NCBI GenBank assembly: GCA_947650365.1 | Contig: OX393554.1 | Coordinates: forward strand, 42,170,633 to 42,234,632 | Reading direction: 5' to 3' | Length of the DNA: 64,000 bases | Source: Chamaelirium japonicum | Taxonomy: Eukaryota > Streptophyta > Magnoliopsida > Liliales > Melanthiaceae | Part shown: positions 45,235 through 53,951 of the stretch, piece after piece | Layout of the letters: every line of letters starts with the position of its first letter | How positions within the stretch are numbered: the stretch's first letter is position 1 | Translations under genes and position numbers: made by a program | The notes under the pieces: generated by a model | What the model was told of the DNA's origin: nothing | Databases searched by the model: none | The model's input: the letters and a program-made list of their open reading frames with translations, nothing else

Positions 45235-47032
45235 TCACCACCCTCCTCTTGGAGTCCAGAAAGGATTCTGGTCATTCATGGTAGCTGCACCCTGGACCGA
45301 TGAGGATGGACCCTGAAAGAAGAGATTGGGATGCAAGTTCTCATCCTTCTCTTCGAAGGACACCCATTCCTCCGAGCCGCCGTCTCTCTCTCTCCTCAGG
45401 GTTTCCATCTCACTCACATGGCCTTTGAACTCCTTCCTCACCGCATCGAGCACGACGTCCCCATGCCTATCGCACCATGGCCTACAACAAGAAGCACAAA
45501 TTAATTGGTATCAGAGGCTAGTCCCAGGTTTTTTCCTAGAGATGATGATGATCAGAGATTCTTCAAGTGCCAACTTGGGGAAGAAATTTTTCAGGTCACT
45601 CTTGTCCACTGGAAGCTTTGTCGATATTGCTTCGATTTGGTCGTCCCTGCCGCCGCGAAATCAGAACCCAAAATGAGAATCAAATCAGAAAGATGATGGC
45701 GATGATCGATGATCGAGTCGAGAGAGGATTCTTACGAGAAGGTCAGGTTTGGATTCGTTGCGCATAGCTCCGACTGGATTCGAGAGAGCTCCTTCTTTAT
45801 GTTATCCCCCAAAACCTTGACACAAAGAGGGGAGGGGGGAGTCAGAGCAATTACAACCTTAACAGGAAAACTATGGCCTGTTCTTCTTACCTTGTCGGTG
45901 AAGAAATCAGACGAAGATCCACCGGAATTTTCATCTTTTTGCCTGACCCGCTTCGAGTCCCCGATCGGGCTGGCGACTAGCGTGCAAGGGACCGAGGAAG
46001 CATCATCCGATCTCTCCCCTGAAAGCAGGTAAGGAGTTGTGGATTCATCTTCACAGGTGTTCTTCTTCCATTTCTTGAACCCGTCCACCAAACCCCATTG
46101 CTTCTTCGAAGATTTGGGCACTCTTTCTTCAGGATCGGCGGCGACGACGACGGGGACGGGTTCCCTGTTGGCATCCCCATCTCCTTGCTCTTTCTGGAAC
46201 AAGGCGCGGAAGGGTCTCCTCTTGGCTTTCTCAGGCTTGATGGGTACCAGCGGCGAGCTCTCTGGCAGAAGGATTGAAGGGCTCTCGCTCTTCTTCGAGT
46301 CTTTCGTCCACAAGGGATTTTCATCCAGAGGCCCCTTGATCGAGCTCACGGTGCTGTCCCTCTTTCCTTTCCCCCTCCATGATTTTCCCATGAGAGATTT
46401 CATCGGCGGTGACCGGTGCTTCGCGGCAGCGGCCTCTTTCTCTGCGGGACACTCGTCGTCCCGAAGCTCTATAACCGACCACTCCTCTTCAGGGATCGTC
46501 GCCGCCGGAGCCCCGATGATCATGTCCCTGCAATCGATCTCGGCCCCTTGTACGGCGAGCCTCTGCAGAAGCGGCCGCTTGGAAGAGTGGTAATCGTCGG
46601 CGGAGATGCATCTGGCACGAAGCAATTCCTGGAACCGAAGGAGAATGAAGGGGATGCGTGGTTTTCTTGGTGGATCAGGATCCAAGATTGGGTTAATGGG
46701 CATACCTGCAAGAACAGGAGCTTGTCCCTGATCACGCCGGTGGGCTCGTGATCGGGAGGGGAGGCAATGAGAGTGTCGAGGAGGTGGGAGCGGAAGGCGG
46801 AGACGTCGCTCTCGGTGACAATGCCCTCCCTGTGGAGGCCGATGAGGTGGAGGATGTGGTGGAAGGACTCCTGCTGCCACTTGAGGTTGTCGGAGTGACG
46901 CTTGGCGAGCTTCTGGTCCGACGGGAGGCGGCGGTTCTTGAGGGAGAAGGGGAGGAGGATGGATTTGCAGAGGGAGGTGATGGTGTCTTGGAAGGAGGAG
47001 GAGTAGTAGGTTGGGGTGTAGGTGTACACCAT
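45235..47032 (-). CDS. Conserved plant protein of unknown function, five exons, 487 residues
   Basis: Exons on minus: 47032-46706, 46628-45891, 45815-45736, 45646-45575 and 45481-45235. Introns are 77, 75, 89 and 93 bp, all GT-AG. The sum is 1464 nt and phases agree. The donor of intron 4 (AA|GTTGGC) is weak but is the only choice that keeps frame. The protein starts MVYTYTPTYYSS. A helical N-terminal block contains NLKWQQESFHHILHLIGLHR and SHLLDTLIASPPD. Then come the KRPLLQRLAVQGAEI and EEEWSVIEL segments, a Lys/Ser-rich middle, and a C-terminal part with KKELSRIQSEL, WCDRHGDVVLDAVRKEFK and SEEWVSF. I recall this as a plant-specific family without known function. There is no signal peptide or membrane segment. 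Confidence 0.85.
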
Positions 47033-47259
47033 CTCTCCCCTATCTCTCTCTCTCTAGATCTCTCTCTTCTTCTTTTTTTCTTTTCTCTCTCTGAACCCTT
47101 GATGGATGTTTGAGCAAAACTGTGATGGTGGTGGAGGTGAGGAGAGAGGTATAAGGGGTGAAGGATTTGGAGAAGGAGCCGTTGGGGGGATTCACCTTTG
47201 TATTTTGATCTGAGTTTGGATTTAAAATGATACATCCCAACGGTCATCTAAACTAGCCG

Positions 47260-47294
<35 letters not shown>

Positions 47295-47438
47295 TTTTTC
47301 TTGTCGGTCACGTTTACAGGATGAGCCATGGGCTTTGGTCCGAGTGGTACTTCCTCTCGACCACTGTTAGCTTGTTTGTGCGTGTGAATCATCGCCGTTG
47401 ATGTCATGTTCCCAGGTTTATAAAATTTAATAAAAAAA
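47033..47438 (-). promoter_or_regulatory. 5' region of the unknown-function gene
   Basis: CT-rich on the plus strand directly upstream of the ATG (47035-47098), so GA-rich on the coding strand. This is common in plant 5' UTRs. The TATA box could not be placed with confidence. A run of G lies 230 bp upstream. Confidence 0.4.
47262..47292. repeat. Homopolymer of 31 G
   Basis: Uninterrupted G from 47262 to 47292 on plus. It lies between the gene at 45235-47032 and the Mutator-like element. Confidence 0.85.
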
Positions 47439-48454
47439 GAGGTTTTTACCGAAATGGCCACCAACTCTTAACTATTGTTGAGAATGGACCCCATCAAGAA
47501 ATCTGAACGAAAATGGCCACCAGCACGTGGGAAACAGGTCGCACGGTGACACTAAACAGGTAAAAAGACATATTGACCCTTACCATCTTCTCCACCTCCA
47601 TCTTCTCTCACAGAGAGAGTCAAAGAGTGAGAGAGTGAGCAGAGAGAGTGAGAGAGTGAAAGAGTGGGTGAGCAGAAAGAAAGAGAGTGAAAGAAGGAGT
47701 GAGAGAGAAACAAAGAGTGAGAAAGAGTCAAGCCCAAGCCCGAGCCGACCTTCCCTAGCTCCGGCGGTCCACAACCGAGCCGGCGCCCAACCCCTGCTAA
47801 CGCGTTGCCGTCGCCGTCAAACCCGAGCTCCGGTGACGCACGGGTGGAGCAGCGGCGACACACCCCCCCCCCCCCGCGCCCGATCTCCCGACCCCCCCTG
47901 CACTTCGGCGCCCGATCTCCCCCGAGCTCGATCTCGACCCCCCCTCCCCGTGCTCCGGTGACGCACGGGAGGAGCAGCGGCGACCCCCCCTCCCTGTGCT
48001 CCGGCGACGCGCGGAGGGAGCAGCGGCGACGCCCCCTCCTTCGTCCTTTGCTCCGGCGACGCGCAAAAAATCGGACGAAAATCGGACGAAATCCGACGAA
48101 ATAACATGTTTCGTCTAGTTTTCGTCGCCAAAAAATCACAGTCATTTCTCCCTGAGACTGGCTTTGGGCTGTGTGACGAAAATCGGACGAAATAACAAAT
48201 TTCGTCTAGTTTTCGTCGCCGAAAAATCAGATGAAATCCGACGAAAATAACATGTTTCGTCTAGTTTTCGTCGCCAAAAAATCATAGTGACCCTTACCAT
48301 CTTCACCACCTCCATCTCCTCTCACAGAGAGAGTCAAAGAGTGAGAGAGTGAGCAGAGAGAGTGAGAGAGTGAAAGAGTGGGTGAGCAGAGAGAAAGAGA
48401 GAGTGAAAGAAAGAGTGAGAGAGAAACAAAGAGTGAGAGAGAAATAGAGAGTGA

Positions 48455-48501
<47 letters not shown>

Positions 48502-48956
48502 GAAGAGAGGAGGGGTGCAACCCACGTTCCAGCAGCCCTCCTTCGTCCTTTGCTCCGGCGACGCGCAAAAAATCGGACGAAAATCGGACGAAATCCGACG
48601 AAATAACATGTTTCGTCTAGTTTTCGTCGCCAAAAAATCACAGTCATTTCTCCCCGAGAATGGCTTTGGGCTGTGTGACGAAAATCGGACGAAATAACAA
48701 ATTTCGTCTAGTTTTCGTCGCCGAAAAATCAGACGAAATCCGACGAAAATAACATGTTTCGTCTAGTTTTCGTCGCCAAAAAATCATAGTGACCCTTACC
48801 ATCTTCACCACCTCCATCTCCTCTCACAGAGAGAGTCAAAGAGTGAGAGAGTGAGCAGAGAGAGTGAGCGAGTGAAAGAGTGGGTGAGCAGAGAGAAAGA
48901 GAGAGTGAAAGAAAGAGTGAGAGAGAAACAAAGAGTGAGAGAGAAATAGAGAGTGA

Positions 48957-49021
<65 letters not shown>

Positions 49022-49446
49022 GAAGAGAGGAGGGGTGCAACCCACGTTCCAGCAGCCCTCCTTCGTCCTTTGCTCCGGCGACGCGCAAAAAATCGGACGA
49101 AATCCGACGAAATAACATGTTTCGTCTAGTTTTCGTCGCCAAAAAATCACAGTCATTTCTCCCCGAGAATGGCTTTGGGCTGTGTGACGAAAATCGGACG
49201 AAATAACAAATTTCGTCTAATTTTCGTCGCCGAAAAATCAGACGAAATCCGACGAAAATAACATGTTTCGTCTAGTTTTCGTCGCCAAAAAATCATAGTG
49301 ACCCTTACCATTTTCACCACCTCCATCTCCTCTCACATAAAGAGTCAAGAGTGAGAGAGTGAGCAGAGAGAGTGAGAGAGTGAAAGAGTGGGTGAGCAGA
49401 GAGAAAGAGAGAGTGAAAGAAAGAGTGAGAGAGAAACAGAGAGTGA

Positions 49447-49479
<33 letters not shown>

Positions 49480-49813
49480 GAAGAGAGAAGGGGTGCAACC
49501 CACGTTCCAGTAGCCCTCCTCCTCAAGCTCCGGCGACCATCCGACACCGGCCCGCCAACCTCCTCCACCTCCTCTCACGGTGGCAGTCAAGCCCAAGCCC
49601 GAGCCGACCTTCCCTAGCTCCGGCGGTTCACAACCGAGCCGGCGCCCAACCCCTGCTGCCGCGCTGCCGTCGCCGTCAAACCCGAAAAATCACAGTCAGT
49701 AAAAGGGTAGTTTGGTCCCAAAGAGTTTCAATGGTCATTTTGGTAAAGCCAAAAGCAACCTGGCCCATTCTCAACAATAGTTAAGAGTTGGTGGCCATTT
49801 CGGTAAAAACCTC
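47439..49813. mobile_element. Non-autonomous Mutator-like element with internal tandem cargo
   Basis: Terminal inverted repeats of 49 bp (47439-47487 and 49765-49813, starting GAGGTTTTTACCGAAATGG) are identical. A 9-bp target duplication, ATAAAAAAA, lies at 47430-47438 and 49814-49822; it is A-rich but exact. The interior has no transposase. It holds four related blocks that start near CTTACCATCTTC(A/T)CCACC at 47580, 48293, 48795 and 49307. GC-rich coding-like sequence (47735-48060, echoed at 49588-49685) is also present. The TIR length and 9-bp duplication fit the MULE superfamily. The GC-rich cargo may be captured gene sequence, as in Pack-MULEs, but I recognise no parent gene. Confidence 0.88.
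47580..49500. repeat. About 0.5 kb tandem blocks with GA tracts and CGACGAAA hairpins
   Basis: Each block runs from CTCTCACAGAGAGAGTCAA through a GA-rich tract ((GA)n up to about 60 bp at 48958-49018). It continues to AATCGGACGAAAATCGGACG and TTTCGTCTAGTTTTCGTCG. The latter two pair as inverted repeats around ATAACATG. Spacing between blocks is about 715, 502 and 512 bp; the first is longer because it holds the GC-rich insert. Six-frame ORFs here (Ser-Leu repeats) are composition artefacts. Confidence 0.85.
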
Positions 49814-49905
49814 ATAAAAAAAAGACTTAGGGATAGCTCCTTCACAAAAGAATCAACTTGTAATAAGTCGTACAAATCTCGCATTGCAATAGCTCTATGA
49901 AATCG

Positions 49906-50092
49906 AGTACGATTTTGTTCCAACCTCCTTAAAGAGGTTGGAGCATCCCGCTCTCTCATTGGTCCATTCCAAAAGCATGTTTGTCATTTCATACTGTTTA
50001 TCATGTGAAATGACCAAAAGCCCTCGAGATGGACCAATGAGAGAGAGCGGGATACTCCAACCTATTTAAGGAGGTTGGAACAAAATCGTTCT
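49906..50092. mobile_element. Foldback MITE, copy 1
   Basis: A 187-bp hairpin. ACGATTTTGTTCCAACCTCC at the left returns as its complement at the right end. The inner arms hold TTGGAGCATCCCGCTCTCTC. The flanks CTCTATGAAAT and CTCTGAAAT look like a damaged 9-bp target duplication. It is the same family as 53447-53637, in opposite orientation. The small size, near-total inverted repeat and 9-11-bp duplication suggest a Mutator-type MITE. Confidence 0.8.
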
Positions 50093-50408
50093 CTCTGAAA
50101 TTCCTCCGAACCATATAGAAAAAATGACAATAATGTCAGGTCAAAATTTATCAAAATTACATTTTGTGCCATCAATTGAATAGGAAATATTTTTTGTACG
50201 AATAACAATTGAAATTATTCCAGATTGTCGATTTAAAACTACAAAACAATTAATTTGTTTTATATGTTTTATAAAAAAAAATATTTTATCAACCGCCCAA
50301 ATAGTTATTCTTTTTTACCTAATTGCTACTATTTATGTGTGAGACAGAATCAGTTTGGTTTCATATAGTTAAAATATATTTTTTATTGGAAAAAAATCAT
50401 ATTGTGAC

Positions 50409-50868
50409 TAGGGTTGGCAATTTCGGACCCGACACGAAGTTAGCGGGTCTGGGTCAGTGCTAAACGGGTTCGGGTCATAAACGGCTCGACACGATAGACC
50501 CGTTTAATAAACGGGTCGGGTCCGCGTTTAGGGTCTGGACACGGTAGACCCGGGAAGACCCGTTTAGTATTCAACGGGTCGTGTCGGGTCGGGTCAGTCT
50601 ACCCGCAATTCGATACTATAATATATAATACCAGCGGGTCTTTCGGGTCAGGTCGGGTCGAGTCGGATTGGGTCGGATCAGGTCAACCGAATAGTCCCGG
50701 GTGGTAAACGGGTCTTATCGGATCTACCCGTTTATTAGCTGGTCGGGTACGGGTTTAGGATCTAGACACAATTAGTTAAACGGGTCGGGTTTGGGTCTGG
50801 GGTTTTGGACACGACACGAAACTAGACACGACACGAACCTGACACGACACGACCCATTGCCACCCCTA
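50409..50868. mobile_element. hAT-type MITE with exact 8-bp target duplication
   Basis: Starts TAGGGTTGGCAAT and ends ATTGCCACCCCTA, imperfect inverted ends. The 8-bp direct repeat ATTGTGAC flanks it at 50401-50408 and 50869-50876, the hAT signature. The interior is dominated by ACGGGTCGGGT and GACACGACACGA words. No coding sequence. A one-ended relative starts at 53660. Confidence 0.88.
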
Positions 50869-51521
50869 ATTGTGACCAGATAAGCAGAAATACCGCTACA
50901 ATCAATCTACAATTAATGCATTTTAACTTAGCAAATTTTTACTCTTTGCTAATGGATTGTTACTCTTTTGCTACGAGCATTACACTTTATATGTAGGGCT
51001 AAAATTGTTATTTAAAAAATTATGTTATTACTTGTGCACGACAGAAGGAGCTCAATCAACCAAAACTAACAGATTGTTGCTCTTTACCAATTGCCATTCT
51101 TTTGCTACGATTGTTACACTTTATATGTAGGGATAAAATTATCATTTAAAAAAATTTCGTTATTACATGTGCGCGGTAGAAGGAGCTCGCGTTAGCCAAA
51201 GTCTAACCACATAGATTTAACGTTAAGTTTAAACTTTACATACCCTTAACGTTAAATGGAAACCTTTTCAAGGAGCTAACATTAATAACCCTAAAAAAAT
51301 AGCTGTTATGCTGTCTTCACCATTTGACAAATGGTGTAATCCACGGATTGTACCAGATGCATTAGGCTGAATGAGGCTGATGTCAAGTTCAGCCTCCGTT
51401 CATACATGGCTCCACCTAGAATTTGGGCATAGTTTACCCACAAAGCCTATGTGCATAATGGCTGAGAATTTACAGTTGATTAGTTGATCAAGTGGACTAC
51501 AATGTTGTATACCTCGATGAG

Positions 51522-51892
51522 AGCATTTCCGACGGAATATATCCTACCCAACTTTAGACTCCCATCTCCTCCTATACGCCACATAGGATAGGAGTTGGTG
51601 GGGAAAAGAAACATCCTCCAACCAAGTTCCATCCGACTCCTATCTTCTACTTTCTTAACCATCCACCCACCCACATTTCACTAATTTACCAAAATATCAT
51701 TTTTCCACATGGGCAGGCCTCACATGGGATCACCTTTTTGGCTCGGAGCAGAACCGAGCCATTAGTAGATCCTACCGCAACATAGGATGGGTAGGAACCA
51801 GTTGGAGACGATTTTGTTCACTACATGACAAAATAAGCTGATACCACATGAGATGGGAGCAGCGGTGGGATTCGGTTGGAGATGCTATGAGC
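51522..51892. mobile_element. MITE with GAGCAT(C/T)TCC ends
   Basis: The left end GAGCATTTCCGACGG pairs with the right end CGGTTGGAGATGCTAT. Inner arms share CATCCTATG/CATAGGATGGG-type words. A similar end pair occurs at 52651 and 53951. The target duplication is not resolved. The flanking stretch 50877-51521 shows nothing. Confidence 0.5.
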
Positions 51893-51956
51893 ATTACCCT
51901 CCAATGTGAACCCTTAAGTGTGATGTGGGTGCAAAATTTGGCCAACGCTTGGCAAC

Positions 51957-52130
51957 GGGACCCACTAGCCCTGCCTGGGGGTCTATGAAGACGGACGGGA
52001 CCAACTAGCACTGCCTGGGGGTCCACGAAGATGACGACGGGACCCACTAGCCCTGCCTGGGGGTCTACGAAGACGACGATGAGACCCACTAGCCTTGCCT
52101 GGGGGTCCACAAAGACAACGACGGGACCCA
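51957..52130. repeat. Minisatellite, four units of about 42-45 bp
   Basis: Units contain GGGACCCACTAGCCCTGCC, TGGGGGTC(T/C)A and CGAAGACGACGA. Copies differ by a few bases. The ORF across it (repeated VDPQA on minus) follows the repeat and is unlikely to be a gene. A TATAAATAG at 52199-52207 and a CT-rich stretch after it could belong to an LTR, but no partner is seen. Confidence 0.8.
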
Positions 52131-52708
52131 CCATATCCGCCTGGATCAAAACGCCAGCTGCAGAGACTGCCCCATACCCTGGTTTCTTTCCAAAACCTTT
52201 ATAAATAGCAGACCCAACGAATTTAATAGATCAAATATCTGATTTTTGAGTTGGACTTTCGAAAAAACCAGAGCTCTGACATCCCAATCTTTCGATCTCT
52301 TTTGAAAGAGAGACAAGTGACACTTGGCCTGTCGAGGTCACTTCATTTCAAGTGTTAGTGAATTCAGGTTGCTCCTTATAGCACGGAGATGTGGCTTCGG
52401 CTGAACCCCGAAATCATATCTTGTATTGACTCTCAACTGATCTCTCTCTACTCATCTCTTCTAAACTCAAGTCCACAAACCTTTGACTACTCCAGAGTTC
52501 AACCCAAAGACACCAACATCTGAACCAACGATTTTGACAAATGATCGATCAGACTTTCGGCTCGACTCGATTGACTGGTTGGCGGAGTCTTCAGGTTGGC
52601 ACGAAGATCATCCCCCACAAGTGATGTGTACGTGTTCTGATACCTGCAAAGAGCATCTCCAACCGATCCCTCACCTACCATTCTCATATTTGGGGGTGAG
52701 GTTACGGG

Positions 52709-53257
52709 TACGGGTGTGCATCGGTTTGAAATCGACCAATTTAGGCAAAACCCAAACCGATCCAACCTTGGTCGGTTTTGAGGATTTTCAATCCGATCCA
52801 AACCGAACTAAGATTGGAATCCAATCCAATCAAAGTCGGTTTGGATTGGATTGGATGTTCGGTTTAGGCTTTGGACCATGTTCTTATTGGGCTCTCTCCC
52901 CCCTTCTATTAGGACCTAGTTCAAACTTTTAAAATAATAATTGTTATCAAATCATTAGGCCTAAATAAGATTTTTAACTGATTTTGAGTCATCCTATAAT
53001 ATTGCAATGATTGTTGGTAGCAAAGATATACGAGAACATATGGTATATTTAATAAAATATTATATGTATATACATATGTGGTTTGGTTCAGTTTAGATCG
53101 GTTTTGAATTTATAAATCCGTCAACCGATTCAGTCATGTCGGTTTTTTAAAAAGTCAATCCAATAAGATCCATTGAGTGTGTTGAAACTGATCAAAATTG
53201 GTCGGTTTGGCTTGGTTTGATCGACTTGATCGGTTGGTTTGGATCTGCACACCCCTA
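52709..53257. mobile_element. Small element with GGGTGTGCA ends, CGGTTTGG-rich
   Basis: The left end TACGGGTGTGCA and right end TGCACACCCCTA are inverted with one mismatch. The interior is rich in ATCGGTTTGGATTGG and its complement. It resembles the hAT-type family at 50409 in ends and composition, but no 8-bp duplication was found. Confidence 0.5.
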
Positions 53258-53446
53258 GGCAAGGTAGTGCAAAATCAGCGTTTAGGGAGGAAGCTGTACC
53301 ATGTGTTTCCATCCGAATCCCCATCATGGTGCATCCTTTATTTATATCATTTTCACATATCTTTACACCATGGAGTACTTTTTAGTTTTTTTTTTTTGTA
53401 GGAATGAGGGCTCAACAGTACCGCCAAGAGTTGGGGGTTGACCGCG

Positions 53447-53637
53447 AGAACGATTTTGTTCCAACCTCCTTAAAGAGGTTGGAGCATCCCGCTCTCTCTC
53501 ATTGTTCTATCTCGAGGGCATTTGGTCATTTCACCATAATAAACAGTATAAAATGACAAATATATCCTTGGAATGGACCAATGAGAGAGAGCGGGATGCT
53601 CCAACCTCTTTAAAGAGGTTGGAACAAAATTGTACTT
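53447..53637. mobile_element. Foldback MITE, copy 2
   Basis: 191 bp, reverse orientation to 49906-50092; arms and loop match it. Flanked by an exact 11-bp direct repeat, GGTTGACCGCG (53436-53446 and 53638-53648), which fits Mutator-type insertion (9-11 bp). Confidence 0.88.
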
Positions 53638-53659
53638 GGTTGACCGCGGGCCTCCCAAT

Positions 53660-53930
53660 TAGGGGTGGCAATGGGTCGGGTCGGGTCGGTTTCGGGTCGG
53701 GTTGAGACATAGGTATAAGGGCAAAACACCCAATCCAAACCCGGCTCGTTTAATAAACGGGTCAAAAACTTAAACGCAAACCTGACCCGCCTAATAACCG
53801 GGTTGACCCGACCTGACCCGTTTAACCCGTTTACAAAACGGGTTGGGTCGTGCCGGGTCGGGTTGGGTCAACAAAACCCATGTAAACCTGTCGGGTTGGG
53901 TCAAGACCCACGTGGAATGGAATGGGGATA
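53660..53930. mobile_element. Fragment of hAT-type MITE, one end only
   Basis: Starts TAGGGGTGGCAATGGG, like 50409, and continues with GGGTCGGGT and ACCCGTTTAA words. No matching right end was found. Confidence 0.5.
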
Positions 53931-53951
53931 GGTGGCCGGTTGGAGATGCTC

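Larger units (their letters stand above)
52651..53951. mobile_element. MITE (GAGCATCTCCAACCG ends) filled by later insertions
   Basis: The left end GAGCATCTCCAACCG at 52651 pairs with CGGTTGGAGATGCTC at 53937-53951. Inside lie an element at about 52709-53257 (GGGTGTGCA ends), the foldback MITE at 53447-53637, and a GGGTCGGGT-type hAT fragment from 53660. The original element would be only a few hundred bases. Its target duplication is not clear. Confidence 0.5.

Noticed and set aside
45326-46751. Plus-strand ORFs of up to 184 residues
   Set aside because: Antisense to exons 1, 2 and 5 of the minus-strand host gene, whose exons join in phase.
47600-49500. Minus-strand ORFs made of Ser-Leu repeats and plus-strand Arg-Glu repeats
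   Set aside because: They are translations of GA/CT microsatellites inside the Mutator-like element, present in several frames at once.
47580-49500. CRISPR-like regular repeats
   Set aside because: Units are about 0.5 kb, lie inside a plant transposon with TIRs, and have no spacer structure.
51772-52149. Minus-strand ORF with repeated VDPQA segments
   Set aside because: Produced by the minisatellite at 51957-52130; outside the repeat there is no coding signal.
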